The notes: generated by a model not told the origin, from the letters alone. A stretch of 64,000 bases of DNA from Lachnospiraceae bacterium (GCA_024684215.1 JAIKXH010000009.1:1-64000), one strand, 5' to 3'; shown: positions 8,679 to 17,368, numbered from the stretch's first letter. Translations and numbers: made by a program.

Positions 8679-9830
8679 TTAGAAGACCCCAAAAATCGCC
8701 ATGAAGGTTCCGGCTGCAACTGCGGTACCGATAACACCTGCTACATTAGGTCCCATAGCATGCATGAGAAGGAAGTTGGTAGGATCTGCCTCAGCACCGA
8801 CCTTCTGAGATACTCTGGCTGCCATAGGTACAGCAGATACGCCGGCTGAACCGATAAGAGGGTTAACCTTACCCTTTGTGGCAACGCACATAATCTTACC
8901 GAATAAAACTCCGGCAGCGGTACCAAACATGAATGCAACAAGTCCAAGTCCTACAATCTTAAGAGTACTTACGTTAAGGAAAGACTCAGCGCTGGTGGTT
9001 GCACCTACGCTGGTTCCGAGAAGAATAACAACGATATACATCATAGCGTTGGAAGCAGTCTCGGTAAGCTGTCTTACCACGCCCGACTCCTTGAAGAGGT
9101 TACCAAGCATAAGCATACCTACAAGAGGAGCTGTGGTAGGAAGGATAAGACATACCACAATAGTAATCACGATAGGGAAAAGAATCTTTTCAAGCTTTGA
9201 AACAGGACGAAGCTGACCCATTTTAATAGCACGCTCTTTCTTAGTGGTTAAGAGCTTCATAATAGGGGGCTGGATAATCGGAACGAGGGACATATATGAA
9301 TATGCCGCAACGGCGATAGGTCCTAAAAGTGCAGTCTGTCCAAGCTTTCCGGCAAGGAAAATGGATGTAGGTCCGTCGGCGCCACCGATAATAGATACGG
9401 CTGCAGCTGCCTTGTCGTTGAATCCAAGAGCGATTGCTCCGAAGTATGCAGCGAAAATACCAAACTGCGCTGCTGCACCCAAAAGGAAACTCTTGGGGTT
9501 TGCAATAAGAGGACCGAAGTCGGTCTGAGCTCCGACACCAAGGAAAATAAGTGACGGTAATATTGCAAGTTCATCAAGCTTATAGAAATAATAAAGGAGT
9601 CCGCCCTGACCGTTAGCCGCGCTCTCCGCACTGATAATAATGTCCGGATAAATATTAACCAGAAGCATACCGAATGCGATAGGCACTAAAAGGAGCGGCT
9701 CAAACTCGTGGCGTATTGCCAAATAAAGGAAAAAGCAGGCAACCAGAATCATCAAATAGTTTCCCCATGTTAAATTGAAGAATGCTGTCTGATGAAGCAG
9801 ATTGCTCAGCGTATTAGCTACGTAAGCCAT
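8679..9830 (-). CDS. oadB: Sodium-translocating decarboxylase beta subunit
   Basis: A 383-aa integral membrane protein with about ten hydrophobic segments. The beta subunit decarboxylates carboxybiotin on its carrier and uses the energy to export sodium ions. The conserved [10 protein letters not shown] motif is at residues 149-158, with D152 matching the essential Asp known in the Klebsiella protein. Other family blocks are [11 protein letters not shown] near residue 100 and [13 protein letters not shown] near the C-terminus. It is fourth in the operon between the biotin carrier and oadA. The sequence cannot say which acyl group is decarboxylated, so oadB, mmdB and gcdB are all possible names. 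Confidence 0.95.
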   Translation of the reverse strand: MAYVANTLSNLLHQTAFFNLTWGNYLMILVACFFLYLAIRHEFEPLLLVPIAFGMLLVNIYPDIIISAESAANGQGGLLYYFYKLDELAILPSLIFLGVGAQTDFGPLIANPKSFLLGAAAQFGIFAAYFGAIALGFNDKAAAAVSIIGGADGPTSIFLAGKLGQTALLGPIAVAAYSYMSLVPIIQPPIMKLLTTKKERAIKMGQLRPVSKLEKILFPIVITIVVCLILPTTAPLVGMLMLGNLFKESGVVRQLTETASNAMMYIVVILLGTSVGATTSAESFLNVSTLKIVGLGLVAFMFGTAAGVLFGKIMCVATKGKVNPLIGSAGVSAVPMAARVSQKVGAEADPTNFLLMHAMGPNVAGVIGTAVAAGTFMAIFGVF

Positions 9831-9877
9831 TTAATTACCTCCGATAATGCGTATAGTACGCAAAGTTTCACATTCGA

Positions 9878-10252
9878 TTAGTTAAGGGTTGCAAGACAAG
9901 CGCCTGCCTCGATAGCGTCACCGACTGCTACATCAATGCTTGCTACGGTTCCGTCAGCGGGTGCAACAACAGGGATTTCCATCTTCATTGCTTCGATGAT
10001 AACTACTGCATCGCCCTTCTTAACTGCGTCTCCAACCTTCTTCTCGAGCTTGAATACCTTACCTGCGGCACCGGCCTCAACCTTGATAGAACCTGCGCCT
10101 GCAGCTGCCTTAGGTGCTGCTGCGGGAGCTGCCTTGGGTGCAGCCTTGGGAGCTGCGGGAGCCTTTGCTGCTACGGGTGCACCGCTTGCAGCACCCTCTT
10201 CTACTACAACATCATATACGTTTCCGTTCACGGTAATAGTATAGTTTTTCAT
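9878..10252 (-). CDS. Biotin carboxyl carrier protein (biotin/lipoyl attachment domain)
   Basis: A 124-aa carrier. The C-terminal biotinyl domain has the classic IIEAMKMEI motif, with K90 the expected biotinylation site. It is preceded by a flexible Ala/Pro/Lys-rich linker (about residues 21-55) and an N-terminal sequence (KNYTITVNGNVYDVVV) typical of decarboxylase and transcarboxylase carriers. It would shuttle CO2 between the two carboxyltransferase subunits and the membrane beta subunit. The gene lies between the OadG-like gene and oadB. Length and layout match the 1.3S subunit of propionibacterial transcarboxylase. Confidence 0.95.
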   Translation of the reverse strand: MKNYTITVNGNVYDVVVEEGAASGAPVAAKAPAAPKAAPKAAPAAAPKAAAGAGSIKVEAGAAGKVFKLEKKVGDAVKKGDAVVIIEAMKMEIPVVAPADGTVASIDVAVGDAIEAGACLATLN

Positions 10253-10281
10253 TTATAAATCCTCCATAAACAATTAATTGA

Positions 10282-11124
10282 TTATCTTCTTCTGCGAATT
10301 GAACGGACAACGTATCCGTCTGCGCTTCCACTGCCTTCATATGCAGCAATTGCGGCAGCGATAACTGCGACAAGTTCAGTGTCGTCCTCTGCTGTCTCGT
10401 TTGCAATTATCTGATTAACGGCATTGTCAATTCCAACTTCATTTGCTGAAGCGGCATTTTTTGCTGCTTTCTTGTCTGCAGCAGCCTTCTGAACCTTGGG
10501 AATAATACCAAATAAACTGATGAGAAGGCTTATGAGAATAAGAACGATGAATACGGTTCCCATACCCATTAAAGTGTTGAGTCCGGCTTTACTCATCTTC
10601 TGACCGATAGTGTAATTCTCGGTAAGAGAAGCTGATTCAAGCTTCATAAACATATCATTGCTGAAAATAATTTCGGCGGTAGCAGATCCGTTCTCGCACT
10701 CAACAGGAACACTGACTACAATCTGTCTGTCATCAATGTATGACTCAACTTCTCCTGTTACAATAGTGCCCGTTACGGGATCCTTTTTCATATTGCCTAC
10801 AGATTCCGCAGCTGATTTAAAGCTGTTAATTGCATTGTAGAAACCATAACCGTCGGCAGAAAATCCAAAGAACTGCTCAGCTGCCGTAGCAACTTCGTCC
10901 ATAGTGAATTCATCCCAATAGATTTCACCATTCTGAGCTTCGAAGTTCTCAAGAGTACCGTCGGTAAAATATCCCATGCAAGGAAGAATCTGTCCCACAG
11001 CCCTTTGCTCAGCTGCGGTTATCTTTTGTGTCTCATAAGTGGTATGTTCAGCATCTGATTTACCACAAGCCGTTAAGCCAAGAGCACATACGGCAGCCGC
11101 CACAAAGATCATAATCTTCTTCAT
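10282..11124 (-). CDS. OadG-like subunit with lipoprotein signal and extracytoplasmic domain
   Basis: A 280-aa protein that looks like an enlarged OadG (gamma) subunit. Residues 1-20 form a lipoprotein signal ending in the lipobox LTAC (C20). Residues about 25-180 form an extracytoplasmic domain I do not recognise. A single membrane segment lies near residues 185-208 (GMGTVFIVLILISLL), followed by a Lys/Ala-rich cytoplasmic tail ending in RSIRRRR. Ordinary OadG proteins are about 80-90 aa with one membrane segment. Its position between the acyl-CoA carboxyltransferase and the carrier supports a scaffold role for the complex. The outer domain's function is unknown. Confidence 0.75.
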   Translation of the reverse strand: MKKIMIFVAAAVCALGLTACGKSDAEHTTYETQKITAAEQRAVGQILPCMGYFTDGTLENFEAQNGEIYWDEFTMDEVATAAEQFFGFSADGYGFYNAINSFKSAAESVGNMKKDPVTGTIVTGEVESYIDDRQIVVSVPVECENGSATAEIIFSNDMFMKLESASLTENYTIGQKMSKAGLNTLMGMGTVFIVLILISLLISLFGIIPKVQKAAADKKAAKNAASANEVGIDNAVNQIIANETAEDDTELVAVIAAAIAAYEGSGSADGYVVRSIRRRR

Positions 11125-11140
11125 GTTTCGTCCACCTTTC

Positions 11141-12568
11141 TTAAATTGTTACATGCTTTTTGTCGTAAGGAATCTCTTCCTTGGAAAGGAGCATCTCAAA
11201 TGCGCCGATGACATATTTTCTGGTCTCGGAAGGATCAACGATCTGATCGACATATCCTCTTCTTGCTGCGCTTGATGCCGCAAGAGTAAGCTCCTCGTAT
11301 TCTTTAGCCTTGGCATCGATCACATCACTGCCCTGGCCTTCATACATGATCTTAGCTGCAAGCTTTCCGTCCATGGTTCCGATTTGTGCATTCGGCCATG
11401 CCATGGTGATATCAGCTCCGACAGCTTTTGAATTCATAACATTTGCTGCGGTTCCGAAAGCCTTGCCAACAATAACATTAACCTTGGGAACGGTAGCTCC
11501 GGCAAATGCTGCGGTAAGCTTTGCGGCTGCGCGAGCAATTGTCTTTTCAGAAGCTACGGTAGCCTCGTATCCGGTAACATTTGTAAGTGAAAGAACAGGA
11601 ATTTCAAAAGCATCACAGAACTTAACGAACTCTTCTGCCTTATAGCATCCTGCTGTGGTAAGAACGGTGTCGAACTTCTTGCCCTCAGCATCGCCGTCGG
11701 GAAGGATCTCGCATCTGTTTGCAACAGCACCTACGGTTACACCGTCAAGTCTCATAAATCCGGTAACCATCTCGGGTGCAAAGCAACTCTTGATCTCAAA
11801 GAATTCATTGTCATCGGCAATAACCTTAAGAGCCTCGGCTGTATCGCCTGCAAATCCCTCAAGATTAGGGAAAGTACGATTAAGGTCATCTGTGCACTCA
11901 ACATCGTTTACATCGTAATTGTTTGCGGGAAGGAAATCTACAAGAGCTCTGATCTGGCCAAAAAGCTCATCCTCGCTGTCGCATACATCAACAAGTCCTG
12001 CTTCTGAAGCCTGGAATGCGGCTGAAGCAGTATTGTTCTTGTCTACGGTATTTCCCGCAAGAGCATTGGGAGAGTTAACAAAAAGCTTTGCATCATCCTT
12101 AAGCATAAATGTAAAGTCGGTAAGTGAAGGGAAAAGAGCAAGACCTCCGCCACACTTTCCAACAATAGCCGTAATCTGAGGAATTACGCCCGAAGCAGCT
12201 ACCTGCTTTGCATAAACTTCACCAAATGCGTTAAGAGCATCTGTTGCCTCCTGAAGTCTGAGACCGGCGCAATCGATGATTCCGATAACGGGCGCTCCCA
12301 TTTTAAGTGCAAGATTATAAATGTTCACGATCTTGCGCGCGTGCATTTCGCCGATGGTTCCGCCAAGAACGGATGCATCCTGACTATATACATAGACAAG
12401 ATTCTCATCGATGGTACCGTAACCGGTAACACATCCGTCTGAGGGCAGCTCTGCCGGCTTCATATTAAAATCAGTAGCTCTTGCAGTAACAAGTCCACCG
12501 ATTTCAACGAAACTGTTTTCGTCGAGCAGCTGTTTGATTCTACCGCTCGCTGCTAAAGTAGTGCTCAT
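11141..12568 (-). CDS. Biotin-dependent acyl-CoA carboxyltransferase (MmdA/12S-like)
   Basis: A 475-aa carboxyltransferase of the crotonase fold, with two homologous halves. Oxyanion-hole-type glycines are visible in GKCGGGLALF (first half) and GKAFGTAANVM (second half), and the family segment DASVLGGTIGEMHARKI is present. Members move a carboxyl group between an acyl-CoA (methylmalonyl-, malonyl- or glutaconyl-CoA) and biotin. At 475 aa it is somewhat shorter than usual MmdA/PccB (about 510). It is first in an operon with carrier, beta, gamma and OadA-like subunits. The acyl substrate cannot be read from the sequence; methylmalonyl-CoA is the default guess. Confidence 0.9.
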   Translation of the reverse strand: MSTTLAASGRIKQLLDENSFVEIGGLVTARATDFNMKPAELPSDGCVTGYGTIDENLVYVYSQDASVLGGTIGEMHARKIVNIYNLALKMGAPVIGIIDCAGLRLQEATDALNAFGEVYAKQVAASGVIPQITAIVGKCGGGLALFPSLTDFTFMLKDDAKLFVNSPNALAGNTVDKNNTASAAFQASEAGLVDVCDSEDELFGQIRALVDFLPANNYDVNDVECTDDLNRTFPNLEGFAGDTAEALKVIADDNEFFEIKSCFAPEMVTGFMRLDGVTVGAVANRCEILPDGDAEGKKFDTVLTTAGCYKAEEFVKFCDAFEIPVLSLTNVTGYEATVASEKTIARAAAKLTAAFAGATVPKVNVIVGKAFGTAANVMNSKAVGADITMAWPNAQIGTMDGKLAAKIMYEGQGSDVIDAKAKEYEELTLAASSAARRGYVDQIVDPSETRKYVIGAFEMLLSKEEIPYDKKHVTI

Positions 12569-12644
12569 AAGTTAACCTCCGTGATATATATTAGTAAGAG
12601 AAAAGCACAATTTTCCCCATTTTTAATAATCCTCATCATTTTAG

Positions 12645-12680
12645 CATAAAAATAGCGATTCGCATATAGCGAACCGCCTA
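12645..12680 (-). terminator. Rho-independent terminator after scpB
   Basis: Minus-strand hairpin with a 9-bp stem (GCGGTTCGC at 12669-12677 with GCGAATCGC at 12655-12663, one G-T wobble), loop TATAT, then TATTTTTATG. It lies about 70 bp past the scpB stop and separates the scp genes from the decarboxylase operon. Confidence 0.8.
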
Positions 12681-12744
12681 AAAATAAGTTATAAATTTAT
12701 AAATTTTCGGAATAAACCATAAGAAAAGGTTTTCTTATTGATTA

Positions 12745-13314
12745 TTATATATCAAGTTTAAGCTGTATCTCTTCCTCAGCCTGCTTTTTAAATTCTTCAA
12801 CCTGTACCGGATTTATCTCAGGGAGCTCATCTAAGCTGTGTACTCCGAAGCTTCTCAAAAACTGCTCCGTTGTTCCGAAAAGCAACGGTTTTCCGGGAGC
12901 ATCAAGCCTTCCGAGTTCCTGGATAAGATCATACTCTAAAAGCTTATTGATGGCATGGTCGCAGGAAACGCCCCTTACCTTTTCAATCTCAACTCTTGTA
13001 ACCGGTTGCTTGTATGCTATGATTGACAAAGTTTCAAGCACGGTATCGGTAAGTTGGAATCTGGGAGGATTTTTTGCGATTTTAATAAGAGAATCATATA
13101 TCTCCGGCTTGGTGCAAAGCTGAACGGCGTTTTCAAACCACGTCAGCATAATGCCCCTCTCATCCGACTTGTAATCTTCAGTCATCTCTTCAAGAATTTT
13201 TCTGGTTTCTTTTTTGTCCAGTTCGAGTACATCCGCAAGTCTTCCAATTTCCACGGATTCACCCATGGAAAAAAGCACTCCCTCGAGTATCATTTTAGCT
13301 TTTTTATTATCCAT
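12745..13314 (-). CDS. scpB: Segregation and condensation protein B
   Basis: A 189-aa subunit of the SMC-ScpAB condensin complex, which compacts and segregates the chromosome. It is built of two winged-helix domains; the conserved stretch TLSIIAYKQPVTRVEIEKVRG lies near residue 95-115 (quoted here only in part as a marker: IIAYKQPVTR) and DHAINKLLEYDLI follows. Length is normal. It begins 3 bp after the scpA stop codon, so the two partners are translationally linked. Confidence 0.95.
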   Translation of the reverse strand: MDNKKAKMILEGVLFSMGESVEIGRLADVLELDKKETRKILEEMTEDYKSDERGIMLTWFENAVQLCTKPEIYDSLIKIAKNPPRFQLTDTVLETLSIIAYKQPVTRVEIEKVRGVSCDHAINKLLEYDLIQELGRLDAPGKPLLFGTTEQFLRSFGVHSLDELPEINPVQVEEFKKQAEEEIQLKLDI

Positions 13315-13317
13315 TTT

Positions 13318-14064
13318 TTAACTCTCTATCGATGTAATTATTATATCTTCAAAAATATCATCCTGATGAATGGTGATCTCTCCGTCGTGCATCATCTCCA
13401 GTATGATCAAAAAAGTAACAATTATTTCGGCACGGCTGTTTTGTTTTTCCAAAAGCTTAGTAAAAGAAAAGGTTTTATGTGTCTGGGCAAAGGCTCTTAC
13501 ATAAAGAGTCTTCATATCCATATCGATCTCTTCTTTTTCAATCTTTCCGTACTGGCTTCTTATGGGGTCAATACGGTCTTCCTGGCGCCTTATTATAGTC
13601 TTAAACAGTTCATGAAGCTTTGATAGGTTCATATCTCCGACAAGTTCTTCGTAATCGATTGGCGGTATATATGAACTGACTTCCTTTGGAAGATTCCTCT
13701 TTCTGTAAAAAACCGTAGCGGCGTCCACCTGCCTGTCCTTAAGTTCAAAGGACATGTATTTATACATCTTGTATTCCAAAAGTTTTTCAACAAGTTCCGT
13801 TCTGGGGTCAATCTCCTCTCCCTCTTCGTCAACTTCGGGAGGAAGGAGCATTTTACATTTGATGTCTATCAAAGTGGCTGCCATCACAAGGAATTCACTC
13901 ATCACGTTCATGTCCTCGGTATCCATCTTTTTGATGTAATCAAGGTACTGATCCGTGATCTCCACGATAGGAATGTCGTATATGTCTATTTTGTTTTTTT
14001 CAATCAGGTGAAGCAAAAGGTCCAGGGGGCCTTCAAATACTTCAAGTTTAACAGGTATAGCCAT
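13318..14064 (-). CDS. scpA: Segregation and condensation protein A (kleisin)
   Basis: A 248-aa kleisin that bridges the SMC heads and binds ScpB. The N-terminal signature FEGPLDLLLHLIEKNKIDIYD and the conserved YLDYIKKM region are present. I chose the ATG at 14064, which follows GAGG at good spacing; a TTG four codons upstream is less likely. It sits downstream of the metallophosphoesterase gene and 3 bp upstream of scpB. Confidence 0.95.
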   Translation of the reverse strand: MAIPVKLEVFEGPLDLLLHLIEKNKIDIYDIPIVEITDQYLDYIKKMDTEDMNVMSEFLVMAATLIDIKCKMLLPPEVDEEGEEIDPRTELVEKLLEYKMYKYMSFELKDRQVDAATVFYRKRNLPKEVSSYIPPIDYEELVGDMNLSKLHELFKTIIRRQEDRIDPIRSQYGKIEKEEIDMDMKTLYVRAFAQTHKTFSFTKLLEKQNSRAEIIVTFLIILEMMHDGEITIHQDDIFEDIIITSIES

Positions 14065-14125
14065 AGTATGCCTCAAAAATAACGGTATATATGTTTCGCG
14101 ATAGTACTCACATTAATAGCCGCCT

Positions 14126-15016
14126 TTATTTTTCCGAACCATTTTCAAAAGATACAACCACCAGATCTCCCGGGTTAAACATTCTAAAAGGAATGGTATG
14201 AAAACCAAGTCCTCTGGAAACTATCATGGTAGTTTCGCCTTTTTTGTATTCTCCCTGATAGTATTTTGGGAAAAATGTGGCATTCGGCGATAAAATGCCT
14301 TTGTTTATAATCGGTATCCTCACGATTCCGCCATGTACATGGCCGGAAAATACAATATCTGCTCCATAATCCACATAGTCCTCAAAAAAGTCCGGATTAT
14401 GAGCAAGAAGTATATTACAGGTATTTTCATCCGGGGCGCCGAGTTCTTTTAAAAGCTCTCCCTCTTCCATGGGCACGATTCCCATGCGCTTATAATGCTT
14501 TTTGTTTATCTCGGATCCGATAACGGTCACTCCGTAATCTTCTAATGTGACTCTCTCGTTTACCAGCAATTTGATTCCGAATTCTTTTATTGAGCCACAA
14601 AACTCATCATACTGGTCTCCGTATTTGTCCCTGTATAAATCAAGTCGCATCTCATGATTTCCGTTTTCATAATAAACAGGATACTTAGATGCAAGATTTT
14701 TCAAAAAAGAAACAGTCCCCTCAATATTTTCATGAGGATGGCCGTTGATCATATCTCCCGCAATAAGAATGATATCCGGAGAAAGAACATCTATTGCATT
14801 GATCAGCTTTTCATTGTCTTTTCCAAACCTTTTGTTGTGCAGATCAGAGAGCACAACTGCTGTAAAATTTTTCTTTATAGCGGGATGAGTGTATTTATAT
14901 TTGCTTAATGTAAAACGATTGGTATCTAAAACCGCGACCCAAATTAGAAACAATACGAGCACCGCGATTACAGATATGATAATGTCTCGTACCATATGAT
15001 GATTGTCTCTTGCCAT
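14126..15016 (-). CDS. Membrane-anchored metallophosphoesterase (YkuE-like)
   Basis: A 296-aa calcineurin-type phosphoesterase with one N-terminal membrane anchor (about residues 8-27) and an outward-facing catalytic domain. Metal-binding blocks appear in order: LSDLHN, IAGDMINGH, NGNHE, LLAHNPDFF and FSGHVHGG. Relatives include YkuE-type enzymes reported to act on membrane lipids or sugars; the substrate here is not determinable. I use the ATG at 15016 (AGGAA upstream) rather than the TTG at 15034. The rpsU terminator ends only about 20 bp upstream, so transcription probably depends on read-through. Confidence 0.9.
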   Translation of the reverse strand: MARDNHHMVRDIIISVIAVLVLFLIWVAVLDTNRFTLSKYKYTHPAIKKNFTAVVLSDLHNKRFGKDNEKLINAIDVLSPDIILIAGDMINGHPHENIEGTVSFLKNLASKYPVYYENGNHEMRLDLYRDKYGDQYDEFCGSIKEFGIKLLVNERVTLEDYGVTVIGSEINKKHYKRMGIVPMEEGELLKELGAPDENTCNILLAHNPDFFEDYVDYGADIVFSGHVHGGIVRIPIINKGILSPNATFFPKYYQGEYKKGETTMIVSRGLGFHTIPFRMFNPGDLVVVSFENGSEK

Positions 15017-15036
15017 AGGAATTATTCCTATCAAGG

Positions 15037-15065
15037 AAAAAAGCCCCTGACAAATAGCCAGGGGC
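15037..15065 (-). terminator. Rho-independent terminator after rpsU
   Basis: Stem of 7 bp (CAGGGGC at 15059-15065 with GCCCCTG at 15043-15049), 9-nt loop, followed on the minus strand by six T. It begins 11 bp after the rpsU stop codon. Some read-through must occur if the next gene has no promoter of its own. Confidence 0.9.
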
Positions 15066-15075
15066 CTGATTTACG

Positions 15076-15252
15076 TTAGTTAAACTTACGCTTTCTGGCA
15101 GCTTCAGACTTCTTTTTACGTCTGACGCTGGGCTTCTCGTAATGCTCGCGCTTACGAATTTCCTGCTGGATACCTGCCTTTGCACAGCTTCTCTTGAAGC
15201 GGCGAAGTGCGCTGTCCAGAGATTCATTCTCTTTTACGATAACGCTCGACAT
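15076..15252 (-). CDS. rpsU: 30S ribosomal protein S21
   Basis: A 58-aa basic protein of the small ribosomal subunit. The sequence starts [19 protein letters not shown] and ends in the typical Arg/Lys-rich tail ([11 protein letters not shown]). I chose the ATG at 15252 because it matches the family start and follows GGAGG; a longer reading adds nine unrelated residues. The gene has its own consensus promoter and terminator, so it is mostly a monocistronic unit just after the flagellar operon. Confidence 0.97.
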   Translation of the reverse strand: MSSVIVKENESLDSALRRFKRSCAKAGIQQEIRKREHYEKPSVRRKKKSEAARKRKFN

Positions 15253-15327
15253 GCTTTCTTGACCTCCCTTCAGTCCCATGAGACTGACTCAGGTTTTGTG
15301 ACTGTCAATGACCACAGTCCATTTCGA

Positions 15328-15356
15328 ATTATATCTGTAAATACCTGCCGTGTCAA
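15328..15356 (-). promoter_or_regulatory. Consensus sigma-A promoter of rpsU
   Basis: A perfect TTGACA (15351-15356), a 17-bp spacer and a perfect TATAAT (15328-15333) on the minus strand. The predicted leader is about 70 nt and contains two small hairpins (GACTGT/ACAGTC and CAGTC/GACTG) ahead of the GGAGG site. Confidence 0.93.
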
Positions 15357-15413
15357 CAATTTTTTTATCCGGCGATGATACGGCCGTTTATTTCAGGAAT
15401 AATACGACTTATT

Positions 15414-16100
15414 TTATCCGGCTATAATCCGGCAAATATCTTCGTAACTTGTTCCAACCTCAATTTGATATGTTCCGGGGTGAATCCTTCTGTCATATCC
15501 GTTTTGTATCATATATTTATTGAAGTCTGTTGCATCTTCTACAAGTCCCTGACCTGCCAAAACCGCAGCTGCCGTCTCGGATGATGCTCCGCGCTCTATA
15601 GTAATGGTAATTAGCGTACCGCTCTCGGTAACGGGTGCGGGCTTTTCAGGCTCGGCAGCTTCTTTTGTTTCTTCTTTTATTTCTTCTTTTGTTTCATCTT
15701 TTGTTTCTGCTTTTGCTTCTTCTGCGTTTTCTGTTTCGCTGTTTACAGTTTCTGCGCTTTCAGCAGTTTTATCATTTTTGGCTTCTGCATTTTCTTTGGC
15801 CTCTGCATTACCTTCAGCTTCTGCATTTTCTTTTGCTTCTGCATTACCCTCGGTTTTTGCTTCTGCTTCTTCTACGGTATCGCCCTCAAATGAGGCATCC
15901 GTATCTTTAGATGTTTGTGCCGCATCCGTCAAGGAAAAACTGTTTGCATCGACCATGCCAAGCTCTGCAGCTCTTTCTTTAATCTGAGCGTCCGTCATTT
16001 CGCCTTTATTATTTTGAAAATCAACGGCTATCAGGATAAGGGCTGTAATTACTATGCCAATTCCCAAACCGCGCATATAAAATCTTAGTTTTGTATTCAT
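15414..16100 (-). CDS. Membrane protein with acidic repeats and MltG-like C-terminal domain, no lytic domain
   Basis: A 228-aa protein with one N-terminal membrane segment (about residues 8-27), a long Glu/Ala/Lys/Asn-rich repetitive linker (about residues 70-155, with units such as AEAKENAE) and a C-terminal domain of about 70 residues (ITIERGASSETAAAVLAGQG, then HPGTYQIEVGTSYEDICRII). The last part resembles the LysM-like N-terminal part of YceG/MltG endolytic transglycosylases, but the catalytic domain is absent. It is the last gene of the flagellar run and lies 12 bp after the preceding gene. A role in peptidoglycan contact is inference. Confidence 0.7.
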   Translation of the reverse strand: MNTKLRFYMRGLGIGIVITALILIAVDFQNNKGEMTDAQIKERAAELGMVDANSFSLTDAAQTSKDTDASFEGDTVEEAEAKTEGNAEAKENAEAEGNAEAKENAEAKNDKTAESAETVNSETENAEEAKAETKDETKEEIKEETKEAAEPEKPAPVTESGTLITITIERGASSETAAAVLAGQGLVEDATDFNKYMIQNGYDRRIHPGTYQIEVGTSYEDICRIIAG

Positions 16101-16112
16101 ATCCGATTATCT

Positions 16113-17015
16113 TTATTTTGCGTGAAGTCCAATTATAAGAGAAACCTCTCCCACTCCCATATCAAGCGCTCTTGCAATCTCTACATCGCTTTTACCAAGC
16201 TTATGGAGAGCTATAACCTGGTCGTGGAGCTGTGCCTGTGGAGTATCCTTGACAAGAGGTATGTTATCACCGCCGACTGCAGCAGTGTTTAAAGCATCGC
16301 CGCCGGAACTGCTTATTGGAGTTCCTACGTTGCCTAGATGACTTTCTTTCTCATATGCTTCATCAGCCTGTTCAAGAGCAAATTCAGCCCACTTTAGGGT
16401 CCTTATCTTAGGCTCCCTTGAAGCTTCTGAAGACGTTTTTTCTGCCGCACTGCTTCCATCATTTAAACCTTCGTAATTAGAAATAACATTTGCAGAAGGG
16501 TCCACTGCCGGAAATGTGTCTGAAGAAAGACTTTTAAAACCTGTTATTGCGGCTTCTGCCTCAATTTTACTCTCGTGAGCAGCCTCTGCCGCAGATGCGG
16601 CTTCCATGGCATTTTCTTTAACTTCCTTTGCCACAATACTGGCCTCGGACACAGTACTCTTCAAATCCTCGTGCTTGTTGTTTAACATATCATACAGAAA
16701 CATTACTTCGTTATGATTTTTATTGATCTCATCAAGCACGGTATCCGAATACTCATTTACCGCCATTATCTTTTCGTTTGAAATTCTCTCTAAGCTTCTT
16801 TCGGTCTTTTCCTGTGCATATTCGATGGACTCGTCTATAACGTTATCGATATGACTTCTTAATTCCTCGATTTCGCCCTTTACCTTAAGCTTTACCTCAT
16901 CCTCTATCATTTCTTTAACTTCTTCGGATGATTCTTTCTTCTTTACGGGTATAACGAAACTGAGAACAAAGATCAAAAGTCCACCTATAAGCAATGCTAT
17001 TTCCAAAGGTGTCAT
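16113..17015 (-). CDS. Membrane-anchored coiled-coil protein with C-terminal HTH-like motif (DUF6115-like)
   Basis: A 300-aa protein with an N-terminal membrane segment (residues 3-22), a long charged coiled coil (about 28-150), a variable linker, and a C-terminal helix-turn-helix-like segment (LGKSDVEIARALDMGVGEV, about residues 273-291). This layout matches uncharacterised proteins often found at the end of clostridial flagellar operons (DUF6115/DUF2802-like). It lies 17 bp after the 105-aa gene. I cannot assign a function; a link to flagellar placement or gene control is possible. Confidence 0.7.
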   Translation of the reverse strand: MTPLEIALLIGGLLIFVLSFVIPVKKKESSEEVKEMIEDEVKLKVKGEIEELRSHIDNVIDESIEYAQEKTERSLERISNEKIMAVNEYSDTVLDEINKNHNEVMFLYDMLNNKHEDLKSTVSEASIVAKEVKENAMEAASAAEAAHESKIEAEAAITGFKSLSSDTFPAVDPSANVISNYEGLNDGSSAAEKTSSEASREPKIRTLKWAEFALEQADEAYEKESHLGNVGTPISSSGGDALNTAAVGGDNIPLVKDTPQAQLHDQVIALHKLGKSDVEIARALDMGVGEVSLIIGLHAK

Positions 17016-17032
17016 AATATTTATCCTAACTG

Positions 17033-17350
17033 TTATATTTTTAAGTCAAAACCATGGGAAGGCCCCTTAACAACCATTTTGTCAACGGGCTTTTTCTTGT
17101 CGTTTTGCTTATTTCTGCCCTGTCCGCCATCTCCATAATACTCATTTGAGCCCTTTTCCCTGGCGTCAGGGTCCTTTGAATGCCAGGAACTCTGATTGGT
17201 ATTAACAACATCTTTATTCTGCAATACCTCTTTTTGCTCCCTTGCGACATTCAAATTACTTTGATCGACTTCAGGCTTAACATCTTCATTATGTTTAATG
17301 AATGAATAATCCTGTGCTCTTACGATAGGTGCAATCTCTAATCCTGCCAT
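17033..17350 (-). CDS. Small hydrophilic hypothetical protein of the flagellar operon tail
   Basis: A 105-aa hydrophilic protein with no membrane segment, starting MAGLEIAPIVRAQDYSFI and ending GPSHGFDLKI. The middle is rich in Asn, Gln, Lys and Gly and probably disordered. The ATG at 17350 follows a strong AGGAGG site; a GTG two codons upstream is inside that site. It lies 18 bp after fapA. Similar small proteins occur here in related flagellar operons as far as I recall, but I do not know a function. Confidence 0.7.
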   Translation of the reverse strand: MAGLEIAPIVRAQDYSFIKHNEDVKPEVDQSNLNVAREQKEVLQNKDVVNTNQSSWHSKDPDAREKGSNEYYGDGGQGRNKQNDKKKPVDKMVVKGPSHGFDLKI

Positions 17351-17368
17351 AAGCACCTCCTTTTAGGT

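Noticed and set aside
15604-15987. Long plus-strand open frame rich in Ser/Ala/Phe
   Set aside because: It is the antisense of the acidic repeat linker in the MltG-like gene; skewed codons keep the opposite frame open by chance.
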